From: Actinomadura craniellae
GTDB lineage: Bacteria; Actinomycetota; Actinomycetes; Streptosporangiales; Streptosporangiaceae
NCBI RefSeq assembly: GCF_003289645.1
Contig: NZ_QLYX01000011.1
Location: 62,001-126,000 of the forward strand
Direction of reading: 5' to 3'
DNA length: 64,000 nucleotides
Shown: one piece after another, positions 1 to 8,524 of the stretch
Layout: each line of letters starts with the position of its first letter
How positions within the stretch are numbered: the stretch's first letter is position 1
Program-made: the position numbers and the translations under genes
The notes under the pieces: generated by a model
What the model was told of the DNA's origin: nothing
The model's database searches: none
Seen by the model: the letters and a program-made list of their open reading frames with translations, nothing else

Positions 1-673
1 GCGAACCGAGCAGGCGGGTGGCGGCGGCCCGCGCGGGAGCGGTGTCGTCGGGATCCGGCAGCGGCACGAGGAGCGCCATGCCGTTCCGGACCCGGTGGGC
101 CAGCACGCCGTGCGGGACCCGGGCCGGGCCCGGCGCGGGAGTCACCAGGACCGCGGCGACGGGAGCCGAGGCGACGGGATGCCGCAGGTCGGTGAGCATC
201 CGGGCACCGTCGGCGCGCTCCCCGGCGGACGCCGACAGCAACCGTGCGAACGCCCGCGGCGCGGCCTCCCCGAGCCACGCGTCGGCGGCCAGCAGCTCGC
301 CGGCCCGGGCCGCCAGGGCCATGGCCCGGGCCACCCGCGGGTCGGCGGGCTCGACGGCGCCGTCGTCCAGGACCCACAGGTAGCCGTAGGTGCCGCCGGC
401 GTGCCGGGCGGGCAGGCACAGCCGGGCGCGCACCCCGGTGCCGGGGTCGGCGGGGGTGCGCACCGGACCGGCCGCGCGGGCGATCCCGAACCCCTCGAAC
501 CAGGCCCGCACCTGCGCGGACGAGCGGCGGTGCAGGATCGAACGGGTGCGCACCGGATCGGCCTCGTCCTCGTGCGAGCTGAAGGCGATGAGGGCGAACT
601 CCCGGTCCTCCAGCGTCACCGGTGCGCGCAGCAGCGCCGACACCTCGTCCACCAGACGCTGATAGTCCGCCAC
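1..673 (-). CDS. PucR/CdaR-like regulator, N-terminal part (cut by window edge)
   Basis: About 224 residues of a protein whose C-terminus lies outside the window. The GTG start at 673 is forced: the codon immediately before it in frame is TGA. The visible part begins MADYQRLVDEVSALL and reads as an input (GAF-like) domain: an EFALIAFSSHED stretch near residue 25, a predicted beta-rich region, then TYGYLWVLDDGAVEP near residue 100. This resembles the N-terminus of actinobacterial PucR-type regulators, which end in an HTH_30 domain that would be off the window. It is divergent from the proline dehydrogenase at 790, and such regulators beside proline dehydrogenase genes usually control proline catabolism. 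That role is inferred from context; the DNA-binding domain is not visible. Confidence 0.7.
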   Translation of the reverse strand, partial: MADYQRLVDEVSALLRAPVTLEDREFALIAFSSHEDEADPVRTRSILHRRSSAQVRAWFEGFGIARAAGPVRTPADPGTGVRARLCLPARHAGGTYGYLWVLDDGAVEPADPRVARAMALAARAGELLAADAWLGEAAPRAFARLLSASAGERADGARMLTDLRHPVASAPVAAVLVTPAPGPARVPHGVLAHRVRNGMALLVPLPDPDDTAPARAAATRLLGS

Positions 674-739
674 TCATACGAATGTACAAGGCGGGCCGGC
701 CCGGGTCGTGACCGCTGTCGATGGCGCCCGCGGGGCGCG

Positions 740-773
740 GCTTCTAGCTTTCGAAGCGAGGACATACCGCTTC
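740..773. promoter_or_regulatory. GAAGC repeat cluster upstream of proline dehydrogenase
   Basis: Three related half-sites lie just before the proline dehydrogenase RBS: GCTTC at 740-744, CGAAGCG at 752-758 and CGCTTC at 768-773. GAAGCG and CGCTTC form a 6-bp inverted repeat with a 9-bp spacer, and GCTTC/GAAGC form another. They sit in the divergent promoter region shared with the regulator at 673, so they may be its operator. This is inferred from position and symmetry only. Confidence 0.35.
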
Positions 774-789
774 ACCTGGGAGGTCACCG

Positions 790-1719
790 ATGCTAGGACC
801 TCTGCTGCTCACCGCCTCGCGCAGCGACCGGATGCGCCGGTTCGTCGGCCACACCCCGATGACCCGGCCCGTCGTCGACCGCTTCATCGCCGGCGACGCG
901 CTGCCCGACGCGCTGGCGGCCGTCCGGGCGCTCACCGCCCAGGGCATCGACGTCACCCTCGACCACCTGGGCGAGGACGTCACCGACCCGGCCCAGGCGC
1001 ACCGCACCCGGGACGCCTACCTCGAACTGCTCGCCGCGCTGGGTGCCGAGGGGCTCGGCGACCGGGCCGAGGTCTCGGTGAAGCTGTCGGCGTTCGGCCA
1101 GTCGCTGCCGGGCGGCCACGACCTGGCCCTGGCCGGGGCCCGCGCGGTGTGCGAAGCCGCCGCGGCGATCGGCACCACGGTCACCCTCGACATGGAGGAC
1201 CACACCACCGTCGACTCCACCCTGGCGATCCTGTCCGTGCTGCGCCGCGACTTCCCCCGCACCGGCGCGGTCCTCCAGGCCGCCCTGTTCCGCACCGAAC
1301 GGGACGTGCGGACGCTGACCGCCGAGGGTTCGCGGGTCCGGCTGGTCAAGGGCGCCTACAAGGAGCCGCCCGCGGTGGCGCACCAGCGCAAGGCCGACGT
1401 GGACCGGGCGTACGCGCGGTGCCTGGCCGTCCTCATGGCCGGGGACGGCTACCCGATGATCGGCTCCCACGACCCGCGGATCATCGACCTGACCCGGCGG
1501 CTGGCCGAGCGGCACGGCCGCACCCCCGATTCCTACGAGTTCCAGATGCTCTACGGCATCCGCACCGCCGAGCAGCGCCGCCTGGCGGCCGAGGAGGGCC
1601 GGAAGGTCCGCGCCTACGTGCCCTACGGCTCGGACTGGTACGGCTACTTCATGCGCCGTCTCGCCGAACGCCCAGCCAACCTCACCTTCTTCCTCCGCTC
1701 CTTCACCACCCGCGACTGA
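790..1719 (+). CDS. Proline dehydrogenase
   Basis: A 309-aa monofunctional proline dehydrogenase, the FAD-linked enzyme that oxidises L-proline to pyrroline-5-carboxylate at the membrane. Family signatures are clear: VRLVKGAYKEP near residue 180, YEFQMLYGIR near 250, and the C-terminal block YVPYGSDWYGYFMRRLAERP near 280, which binds substrate carboxylate and FAD. The length matches stand-alone bacterial enzymes rather than bifunctional PutA. The ATG is preceded by GGGAGG with 6 nt spacing. No pyrroline-5-carboxylate dehydrogenase is adjacent; the next gene is an unrelated convergent transporter. Regulation is probably by the divergent PucR-like protein. Confidence 0.95.
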   Translation: MLGPLLLTASRSDRMRRFVGHTPMTRPVVDRFIAGDALPDALAAVRALTAQGIDVTLDHLGEDVTDPAQAHRTRDAYLELLAALGAEGLGDRAEVSVKLSAFGQSLPGGHDLALAGARAVCEAAAAIGTTVTLDMEDHTTVDSTLAILSVLRRDFPRTGAVLQAALFRTERDVRTLTAEGSRVRLVKGAYKEPPAVAHQRKADVDRAYARCLAVLMAGDGYPMIGSHDPRIIDLTRRLAERHGRTPDSYEFQMLYGIRTAEQRRLAAEEGRKVRAYVPYGSDWYGYFMRRLAERPANLTFFLRSFTTRD

Positions 1720-1740
1720 CCGCCCCGGCCTCCCTGACCC

Positions 1741-2949
1741 TCAGGAAGGTGGTTCGGTGGGGGAGGGTGGTGCGGGCAGCGTTCTGATCAGGTAGGCGCC
1801 GGCGCACAGGGTGATCCCGGTGATCGTCAGTAGCAGTGTGCGGTAGGAGAGCACCGAGACCAGGCCCGCGCCGATGGCGATGCCGAGGGTGGTGGGGGTG
1901 AAGAGCAGGGCGTTGACGGTGGCCAGGACGCGGCCGAGCAGCGCGGTGGGGGTGGTCCGCTGGATGAAGGTGATCACTCCGATGACGAGCCAGGGGACGC
2001 CCGCCCCGTTCAGTACCGCTCCGGCGACGACGGCCGGCAGCCGGCCGGTGCTCAGCAGCGCGGCGCCCGCGGCGAACACGAAGACGCCGGCCGCGGTCAG
2101 CCGGGGCTCGCCGAGGCGGGCCATGACCCTGGGCGCCAGCAGGCCCCCGGCGATGGTGCCCGCGCCGGTCAGGGCCGCCACGACGCCGAGGAACTGCGGG
2201 GGCCGGTGCAGCCCGTCCGCGACCAGCGAGTACGCGGCGGCCTCGATGAACCCGAATGCCAGCATCACGACGGAACAGCCCGCGACCAGGGACCGGACGG
2301 CCGGCCGGGCGGCGAGGTGGCGCAGCCCGGCCGCCATCTCCGACCGCCACGACGCCCGCGCACCGGCAGGCCCGGCCTCCCGGACCCGGATGCGGGCGGT
2401 GAGCCCGGCCGCCGCCGCGAAGCACAGCATGCACGTGGCGGCGACCGCCGGGCCGCCGGCGAGCCCGAACAGCCCGGCGCCGATCAGCGGGGCGACCAGC
2501 TTCATGCCCTCCTGCAGCGACATGCGCAGCCCGTTGACGCGCCCCAACTGGCCGGGTTCGAGCATGCTCGCCAGCAGCGCCGGTTCGGCGGCCCCGATGA
2601 GGGTGAAGGACACCCCGTACAGCGCCATGACGATGAAGATCATCCAGGTTTCGTCGGGTCCGCGTACCAGGAGCAGCGGGGCCAGCACCGGGACCATCGC
2701 CAGGTTGGTCGCCACCAGCAGGGCGCGGCGGCGCACCCGGTCGACGGCCACCCCGATCGCGGGTGCCAGCAACTGGGGCAGCCAGGCGCAGAACGTCGCC
2801 AGGGCGGCCAGGGAACTGCTGCCGGTCAGGGTCTTCACCCAGATGCCCGCGACGAGCGTCAGCGCGGTGCTCGCCAGCAGCGAGAGCACCAGCCCGCCCA
2901 GGTACCAGCGGACGTTCGGAGTTTTCAACAGGCGGGTCGGCTCGGCCAT
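1741..2949 (-). CDS. MFS transporter (drug exporter-like)
   Basis: A 402-aa polytopic protein with about 12 predicted membrane helices, separated by a cytoplasmic loop near residues 195-215 (REAGPAGARASWRSEM). The first helix pair carries WVKTLTGSS, and the loop after it reads AVDRVRRRALL, the usual MFS motif-A position between helices 2 and 3. The arrangement resembles the MFS-3/enterobactin-exporter group commonly annotated as drug efflux. The gene is divergent from a TetR repressor across an 83-bp region containing symmetrical repeats, the classic layout for ligand-induced efflux. The substrate cannot be read from sequence. Confidence 0.88.
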   Translation of the reverse strand: MAEPTRLLKTPNVRWYLGGLVLSLLASTALTLVAGIWVKTLTGSSSLAALATFCAWLPQLLAPAIGVAVDRVRRRALLVATNLAMVPVLAPLLLVRGPDETWMIFIVMALYGVSFTLIGAAEPALLASMLEPGQLGRVNGLRMSLQEGMKLVAPLIGAGLFGLAGGPAVAATCMLCFAAAAGLTARIRVREAGPAGARASWRSEMAAGLRHLAARPAVRSLVAGCSVVMLAFGFIEAAAYSLVADGLHRPPQFLGVVAALTGAGTIAGGLLAPRVMARLGEPRLTAAGVFVFAAGAALLSTGRLPAVVAGAVLNGAGVPWLVIGVITFIQRTTPTALLGRVLATVNALLFTPTTLGIAIGAGLVSVLSYRTLLLTITGITLCAGAYLIRTLPAPPSPTEPPS

Positions 2950-2994
2950 CGCCGCTGCCTTTCTCGGGGGGAGGAAAGTGCGGTCAAGCTAGCT

Positions 2995-3018
2995 GTACGG
3001 TTTTCCGTACGCCGTACG
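2995..3018. promoter_or_regulatory. Candidate TetR operator between MFS and TetR genes
   Basis: GTACGG (2995-3000), TTTT, CCGTAC (3005-3010) is a perfect inverted repeat. It overlaps a direct repeat of CCGTACG at 3005-3011 and 3012-3018. The cluster ends 14 nt before the TetR start and lies 45 nt from the MFS start, so binding here could control both genes. Confidence 0.6.
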
Positions 3019-3032
3019 AAAGGGGGCCGTCC

Positions 3033-3707
3033 ATGGCGATCTGGTTCCGGCCGGAGCAGCCGGAGGGCCGGCCGCGGCTGTCCCGCGAGCGCATCGTCGC
3101 GGCGGCCGTGGCACTGCTGGACGCCGAGGGCGTCGCGGGGTTCTCCATGCGGGCCCTGGCCGCACGGCTGGGCTGCGGAACGATGTCGATCTACGGGTAC
3201 GTGGCGGCCAAGGAGGACGTCCTGGACCTGGCCCTGGACGCGGCCCTGAGCGAGATCGACCTGGACGACGCCGCCGGGGCGGACTGGCGGGCCACGCTCA
3301 CCCGGCTCATGTCGCAGAGCCGGCAGGTCATGCGGCGCCACCCGTGGATCCCCGCCCTCCTCGGCACCCGCCCGCTGCTGGGGCCGGACGCGCTCGCCCG
3401 CTCCGAGCGCGTCTACGCCGTCCTGCACGGGGCGGGCCTGGCGGGCCCGGGCCTGCTCGGCGCGGTGAGCGCGCTGTCCAGCTACGTGAACGGCTTCGTC
3501 CTCACCGAGCTGGCCTGGCGCTCCCGCCACCGCGACGCCGCGGCGGAGGCGGAACTGCGCCGCGCCGCCGAGGAGCACATCGCCCGGAGCGCCGACCGCT
3601 ACCCGGTGCTGACCCGGCACGCCCAGCTCGACAACGCCGACTTCGAGGACGGGTTCCTCCTCGGCCTGGACGTCGTGCTGGACGGGATCGCGGCCCGCCT
3701 GACCTGA
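3033..3707 (+). CDS. TetR-family transcriptional repressor
   Basis: 224 aa. The N-terminal HTH is typical: SRERIVAAAVALLDAEG, then SMRALAARLGCGTMSIYGYV near residues 45-65, where the recognition helix ends in SIYGYV rather than the more usual SLYRHV. The remainder is an all-helical ligand domain of the TetR_C (tetracycline-repressor-like) type, containing WRATLTRLMSQSR and HPWIPALLGTRP. It probably represses the divergent MFS gene and itself through the palindromes between them. The ATG at 3033 was chosen because the HTH begins about 20 residues later, as is usual; upstream in-frame sequence runs into the operator. Confidence 0.92.
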   Translation: MAIWFRPEQPEGRPRLSRERIVAAAVALLDAEGVAGFSMRALAARLGCGTMSIYGYVAAKEDVLDLALDAALSEIDLDDAAGADWRATLTRLMSQSRQVMRRHPWIPALLGTRPLLGPDALARSERVYAVLHGAGLAGPGLLGAVSALSSYVNGFVLTELAWRSRHRDAAAEAELRRAAEEHIARSADRYPVLTRHAQLDNADFEDGFLLGLDVVLDGIAARLT

Positions 3708-3771
3708 CCACCGGCCGGCGCCCGCGGAGCTTGGACGGCGATCCCGCTTCCGTGCGTCCCGGTCGGCGGCG

Positions 3772-5139
3772 TCAGGGCTGCGGCTCGGAGTGCTCCAGCG
3801 TCCTGCGCAGCACGCCGCCGACGCTGATGGTGGTGATGTCGGGGGACGGCGACCAGGGTCGCCCGGGGCGGCCGGGGGACAGGACGAGCGCCGCGTTGTG
3901 GCCGCCGAAGCCGACGGAGCACGACAGCACCGGCCCCGGCGGCACCCGGCGCGGGCCGGTGGTGACGACGTCCAGCCCCGTGGCCTCCGGGCCGCCGCCG
4001 AAGTTGGGGACGGGCGGGACGAGCCCGTCCTGGGCGCAGCGCAGCGCGATCGCCGCCTCGAACGCCCCGCCGGCGCCGAGCAGGTAGCCGGTGACGCCCT
4101 TGAGCGCGGTGATCGGCGGGGTCGTCCCGGCGCCGAAGACGGCGCGGAGGGCGTTCGCCTCGGCCTGGTCGCCGGCCAGGGTCGAGCTGCCGTGGGAGTT
4201 CACGTGCCCGACGTCCTCGGGGCGGAGCCCGGCCTGGCCCAGCGCGGCCCGCATCGCGCGGGCGAGCGGGATCCCGTCCTGTTCCGGGCTGACGATGTGG
4301 GAACCGTCGGTGGTCGCCGTGTAGCCGGTGATCTCGCCGTAGACGCGGGCACCGCGGGCCGCGGCGTCCTCGGCGCGCTCCAGGACGAGGAACGCGGCGC
4401 CCTCCCCCATCACGAAGCCGTCCCGGTCGTCGTCGAACGGGCGGCTCGCCGCGGAGGGCGCCTCGTTGCGCCGCGACAGCGCGCCCAGCCGGGCGAAGGC
4501 CGCGATGAAGAACGGGGCGAGGAGCGCGTCGGTCCCGCCCGCGACCGCGCGGTCCACGCCGCCCGCGCGGATCGCCTGGACCGCCTCGCCGATGGCCATC
4601 GCGCCGCTCGCGCAGGCGGCCGAGACCGTCAGGCAGGGCCCGTGCATCCCGTGCCGGATCGCGATCCGGGCGGCCGTCGAGTTCGGCATGAGCAGCGGCA
4701 CGGTGGTGACGGGGACCTTGGCCCGGGGGCCGGCGAGCCAGGGGTCGGCCAGTGCCATGGCGGCCGCCAGGCTCACGCCCCCGCTGCCCACGTAGACGCC
4801 GGAGCGGGTGGGGTCGCCGGTGTGGCCGGGGCCCGAGTCGGCGACGGCGTCGGCGGCGGCGGCGACCCCGAGCTGCGCGGTGCGGTCGAGTTGCCGCCGT
4901 TCGGCCCTGGAGAAGTACTCCTCCGGGGCGAAGCCCTGCACCGGGCAGCCGATGGTGACGGGCAGCCCCAGGTCGAGGAACTCGGGGATCACCGCGGCCT
5001 GGGGCTTGCCCGACAGCACGGTGGCGTAGGCGTCCTCGACGGTGTTCCCGGCGGGGCTCTTGACGCCCATGCCGGTCACCACCACGCGTGTCGTGTCACG
5101 GGGGTCGCGAGGGGAGAACGCGCGGGAGGGATCGGTCAT
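3772..5139 (-). CDS. Beta-ketoacyl synthase (KAS II-like) with altered triad
   Basis: About 455 aa, thiolase fold, related to FabF and to polyketide ketosynthases. Landmarks are the nucleophile block VSAACASGAMAIGEAV (Cys176 from the ATG), DDDRDGFVMGEGA, and the first catalytic histidine in NSHGSST (His316). At the second histidine, where the family has T-G-H-L-L-G, this protein reads VTGYLLGAGG: the codon is TAC, so Tyr352 replaces His. Both histidines normally assist malonyl decarboxylation and condensation, so activity may be changed or lost. No malonyl transferase or ACP gene is adjacent. GAGGTGG lies 11 nt before the ATG at 5139; in-frame GTG (5145) and TTG (5148) starts are also possible. 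Confidence 0.9.
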   Translation of the reverse strand: MTDPSRAFSPRDPRDTTRVVVTGMGVKSPAGNTVEDAYATVLSGKPQAAVIPEFLDLGLPVTIGCPVQGFAPEEYFSRAERRQLDRTAQLGVAAAADAVADSGPGHTGDPTRSGVYVGSGGVSLAAAMALADPWLAGPRAKVPVTTVPLLMPNSTAARIAIRHGMHGPCLTVSAACASGAMAIGEAVQAIRAGGVDRAVAGGTDALLAPFFIAAFARLGALSRRNEAPSAASRPFDDDRDGFVMGEGAAFLVLERAEDAAARGARVYGEITGYTATTDGSHIVSPEQDGIPLARAMRAALGQAGLRPEDVGHVNSHGSSTLAGDQAEANALRAVFGAGTTPPITALKGVTGYLLGAGGAFEAAIALRCAQDGLVPPVPNFGGGPEATGLDVVTTGPRRVPPGPVLSCSVGFGGHNAALVLSPGRPGRPWSPSPDITTISVGGVLRRTLEHSEPQP

Positions 5140-5681
5140 GGACACCAAGCCACCTCACTCCGTCCCGGCTGATGGGACCGGCGCCTGTGCGAACCGTTCT
5201 GCCGGAGGAATGTAGGCGTGACCCGGAAAGCGGGGCTTGTAGGGACTGTGAGCGTTGTGGAATGTCCGGATTGTCACCGCAGTACTAGCCCAGCGTCACC
5301 ATCGGCCCGGAAAGCGCGACGGAACGGGACCGCCTCGGGACGAGGCGACGGGCCCGGATCAACGCCGCCGCACGGGGAAGCGCCGCCCATCAGAGTGGTG
5401 AAAATCGCACAACTTTTACAGTATATCTCATATAAGATTCCCCAAATCGGCAGTGCGGTGGCCCGGCCGAAACCGCCCTCGGCCCGGATAACCCCAGGTC
5501 AAAGCCCATCGACGGGCGCACAACGCGGCGCTCGGCGTGCCACCGGCGATTCGTTGACCGCCGAGAAACGCGGGGTTAACCTGACGGCACTCGCGAGTCC
5601 GCCGGCCCTGGACGCGCATCCCACCCGGCGGCCGTGCCGATGGGCACGATCAACGGAGCTTCGACGCCTGCCGAGGTCGGA
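5140..5681. other. Long divergent intergenic region
   Basis: About 540 bases between the ketosynthase and the divergent PucR-type regulator. I see no convincing gene: the open frames here lack codon bias and recognisable protein sequence. An unusually A+T-rich patch at about 5400-5450 includes a small symmetry, TATAT-CTC-ATATA at 5422-5434, and is the most likely site of promoters or a regulator site. The two flanking genes could share this control region. Confidence 0.4.
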
Positions 5682-6944
5682 ATGATCGGACTACCCAGCA
5701 CGTCCGCCCCCACTGACACCCCTGCCGCCTCGACCGTCGCCCCGCTCACCCGGGACCCCGCCTTCGTCAGATGCGTCCAGGCGGAGCTGCCCCTCCTCGC
5801 CGCGGAGATGGTCGAGGGGGTCGCGCGGTCGATCCCGCAGATCGAGCGCGTCATCAACGGCCGCCGCGAGCCGGCCGTCCGGAACGCCGCCAACGAGCGG
5901 ATACGCCTGCTGTTCGAGCAACTGGTGGCCCCCCGGCTGCCCCGCCAGGAGCGGGTGGCCCTGTGCCGGGAGCTGGGCCGGGACGCCTTCCACCAGGACA
6001 TCAGCCTCGACTCGCTGCAGAACGCCTTCCGGGTCAGCACCCAGATCGCCTGGCGCCGCTTCACCCACATCGGCCACGAGGTCGGCGCCTCGGCCGAGCA
6101 GATCTGCCTGCTCACCGACCTCCTCTTCGAGGTCACCAACAAGGTCTGCGCGCACTCCCTGTCGGCCTACACCGAGCTGTCGGCCGACAGCGCCGACTCT
6201 CAGCAGAGCAGGCGCAAGCACCTGCTGGAAGCCCTGCTCGCCGAACCCGCCACCGACATGGACGCCCTCGTCGAGCTCGCCCGCGCCGCGCAGTGGCGCC
6301 TGCCGCGCACCGTCGCCTGCGTGGCCCTGGACGAGTCCTGGCACACCGGGCACCGGCTGCCCCCCGCCCTCGAATCCGACGTGCTGGTGGACCTGACCCG
6401 CCCCGACCCCTGCCTGCTGGTCCCCGACCCCGACGGCCCCGGCCGCCTGCGCATGCTCCGCAGGGGCCTGCGCGACACCCGGTTCACCATCGGCACCACC
6501 GTCCCCCTCCGGCAGGCCCGGACCTCGCTGCGGCTGGCCCGCCGGTCCCTGGCCCTGGTGCAGCGCGGGCTGCTCCAGGAGGGGGCCGCCGGCGTCCACT
6601 GCGCCGACCACCTGCCGGCCCTGCTGCTGCTCGGCGACGAGGACGTGGCGCGACAGCTGGTCCGGCGGCACCTGCCGGCCTTCACCGCCCTGAAGCCCGA
6701 GCAGCGCGAGCGCCTGGCCGAAACCCTGCTCACCTGGCTGACCAGCGGCGGCTCCTACCCCGAGGTCGCCGTCCGGCTGTCGGTCCACCCGCAGACCGTC
6801 CGCTACCGGATGCGCCAGATCGAAGGGCTCTTCGGCGACCGGCTGCACGACCCGGAGTGGCGGTTCGAAATGCTGCTCGCCCTGCACGCCGACCGCCTGG
6901 CCGGCGGGACCGGAGACGGGAGGCCGGACCCGGCGGTCCGGTGA
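5682..6944 (+). CDS. PucR-family transcriptional regulator
   Basis: About 420 aa. The N-terminal half is helical and resembles RsbRD-N/PucR-type input domains (AAEMVEGVARSIPQIERV; RVSTQIAWRRFTHIG). The C-terminal HTH_30 domain is clear at about residues 350-400: ERLAETLLTWLTSGGSYPEV, then VRLSVHPQTVRYRMRQIEGL, the recognition helix of PucR/CdaR proteins. FasR, the activator of fatty-acid synthesis genes in Streptomyces, belongs to the same family, and the divergent neighbour here is a ketosynthase, so control of that gene is plausible but inferred. The start is uncertain: ATG 5682 has GAGGT 4 nt upstream, while in-frame GTG 5634 and ATG 5640 have poor RBSs. Confidence 0.85.
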   Translation: MIGLPSTSAPTDTPAASTVAPLTRDPAFVRCVQAELPLLAAEMVEGVARSIPQIERVINGRREPAVRNAANERIRLLFEQLVAPRLPRQERVALCRELGRDAFHQDISLDSLQNAFRVSTQIAWRRFTHIGHEVGASAEQICLLTDLLFEVTNKVCAHSLSAYTELSADSADSQQSRRKHLLEALLAEPATDMDALVELARAAQWRLPRTVACVALDESWHTGHRLPPALESDVLVDLTRPDPCLLVPDPDGPGRLRMLRRGLRDTRFTIGTTVPLRQARTSLRLARRSLALVQRGLLQEGAAGVHCADHLPALLLLGDEDVARQLVRRHLPAFTALKPEQRERLAETLLTWLTSGGSYPEVAVRLSVHPQTVRYRMRQIEGLFGDRLHDPEWRFEMLLALHADRLAGGTGDGRPDPAVR

Positions 6945-7032
6945 GCCCACCGGCCCGGCAACCGTGCGGCAACCGGGGCTCGGTACCAAGAGGCGACCTC
7001 GCCCGAAGCCGAGAACCCCCGGGGGAACAACC

Positions 7033-7443
7033 ATGAGCGATCCCTACATGCAAGGCCCGCCGCAACCGCAGTACGCCGGCCCGCCGCAGCAGCCCGCCCG
7101 GGCCCGCGGCGGCAACCGCGGGACGGTGGTCGGACTGATCGTGATAGGCGTCATCGTCGCGCTCATCGCCGTCGCCGGCTACTTCGCCCGGCAGAGCGAC
7201 CCGGACACCGCCACCGTGGGCGACTGCATCGCCCGCGGAACCGGCGACAGCGTCAGGGTGGTCGAGTGCACCAGCCCCGACAGCGCCTACAAGGTCGTCG
7301 GCAAGGTGGAGGACAAGACCCAGGCCGAGTTCAGCGCCTCCTCGCGGTCCATCTGCCGGCCCTTCCCGGGCGTCGAGACCGCCTTCTGGAAGGGCGAGAC
7401 CGGCGGCGACGGCTACGTGCTCTGCCTGGCCCCCGCCAGGTAA
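7033..7443 (+). CDS. Small membrane-anchored LppU/SCO3897-like protein
   Basis: 136 aa. A Pro/Gln-rich cytoplasmic N-terminus (MQGPPQPQYAGPPQQPARA) is followed by one membrane helix (TVVGLIVIGVIVALIAVAGY, about residues 35-54) and an extracellular domain with four cysteines. The pattern VGDCIARG, then RVVECTSPDSAYKVVGKV, then CRPFPG and YVLCLAPAR matches the actinobacterial LppU/SCO3897 group, whose function is unknown. The ATG follows GGGGGAAC at good spacing. It may be co-transcribed with the beta-propeller gene 26 nt downstream. Confidence 0.75.
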   Translation: MSDPYMQGPPQPQYAGPPQQPARARGGNRGTVVGLIVIGVIVALIAVAGYFARQSDPDTATVGDCIARGTGDSVRVVECTSPDSAYKVVGKVEDKTQAEFSASSRSICRPFPGVETAFWKGETGGDGYVLCLAPAR

Positions 7444-7469
7444 CGGCCGACAGGTCGGGACGCCGAGAC

Positions 7470-8471
7470 ATGCCATGGGAAGTGACCGGACCCGCCCGGC
7501 GCACGGCGACCACCAGACCGGTGGTCGCCATCGTCCGCCCCGGGGCGGAACCCGCCTGGACCCGCGCCGACCCGCCCGCCGACGGCGACACCCTGCTCAA
7601 CGACGTCGCCCCCGCCTCGGCCGACCTGGCCTGGGCGGTGGGCCAGTCGGCGGGCGGGCCGGTGCTCTGGCACCGGGCCGGGAGGGACTGGACGCCCTCC
7701 CGGCCGCCGCCCGCACCGGCCGCCGCCGTCGGCGCCGCCCTCCTCGGGGTCGACGCCGCGTCCCCGGCCGCGGCGATCGCGGTCGGGGGCCACTACGACC
7801 GGCTGGCCGGCACCGAGACGCCGGTGGCCCTGCACTGGGACGGGGCACGGTGGACGGCGGCGTCCGGCCTGCCCGCCGGCCGGGTGCTGACCTCCGTCGC
7901 GATGCCCGCACCGGACGCCGCCTGGGCGGTGGGGCACGCCTTCGACCGCCGCGGCCCACGGGCTTTCGTGGCGCGCTGGGACGGCTCCGGCTGGTCACCG
8001 GTGGACCTGCCCGGGAGCGTGGCGGGCCGGCTGCACGCGGTCGCGGCGGCCGGCGGCCGGCTGTGGGCGGCGGGCGAGTCCGCCGGCCGCTCCCGCCGCC
8101 GGCCGCTGATCCTGCACTGGGACGGGCGCGGCTGGACCCGCCCGGCGCTGCCCACGGGGGCCGCCGACCGCCCGCTGACCAGCCTCGCGGCGCTGTCCGC
8201 CACCGATGTCTGGGCGGCGGGCGGCGGCCTGCTGCTGCACTGGGACGGCACCGCCTGGACGGCGGTCGACCCGCCCTTTCCCGCGGTGAACACGGTGGCG
8301 GCCGGCCCCACCGGCCAGGTCTGGGTGGCGGGTGGCCGCGGCGACCTGGCGCGTTTCGACGGCGGCCGGTGGGCCCCCGTCCCGGACCCGCCCCGGGACG
8401 TCGTCTGGCTGGGCTCCGGCTCGTCCGCCGACGGCCCACTGATGATCGTCGGTTCGACGCGCGCGGGCTGA
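7470..8471 (+). CDS. Beta-propeller (WD/Kelch-like) protein
   Basis: 333 aa, with no signal peptide seen from this ATG. It is built from repeated blades with a recurring LHWDG-x-x-W core: ALHWDGARWTAASGLP, VARWDGSGWSPVDLP, ILHWDGRGWTRPALP, LLHWDGTAWTAVDPP, and ARFDGGRWAPVPDPP. These alternate with DVWAAGG or AAWAVGH strands. Such repeats are common in actinobacterial proteins annotated as sortilin- or galactose-oxidase-like propellers. Binding partner and function are unknown. It lies 26 nt after the LppU-like gene on the same strand and converges with the large regulator ending at 8525. Confidence 0.7.
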   Translation: MPWEVTGPARRTATTRPVVAIVRPGAEPAWTRADPPADGDTLLNDVAPASADLAWAVGQSAGGPVLWHRAGRDWTPSRPPPAPAAAVGAALLGVDAASPAAAIAVGGHYDRLAGTETPVALHWDGARWTAASGLPAGRVLTSVAMPAPDAAWAVGHAFDRRGPRAFVARWDGSGWSPVDLPGSVAGRLHAVAAAGGRLWAAGESAGRSRRRPLILHWDGRGWTRPALPTGAADRPLTSLAALSATDVWAAGGGLLLHWDGTAWTAVDPPFPAVNTVAAGPTGQVWVAGGRGDLARFDGGRWAPVPDPPRDVVWLGSGSSADGPLMIVGSTRAG

Positions 8472-8524
8472 CACGTCCGCGGCGATGGCCACGGAACCGC
8501 TCCGAACTCCGCTGATCCGGAGGT

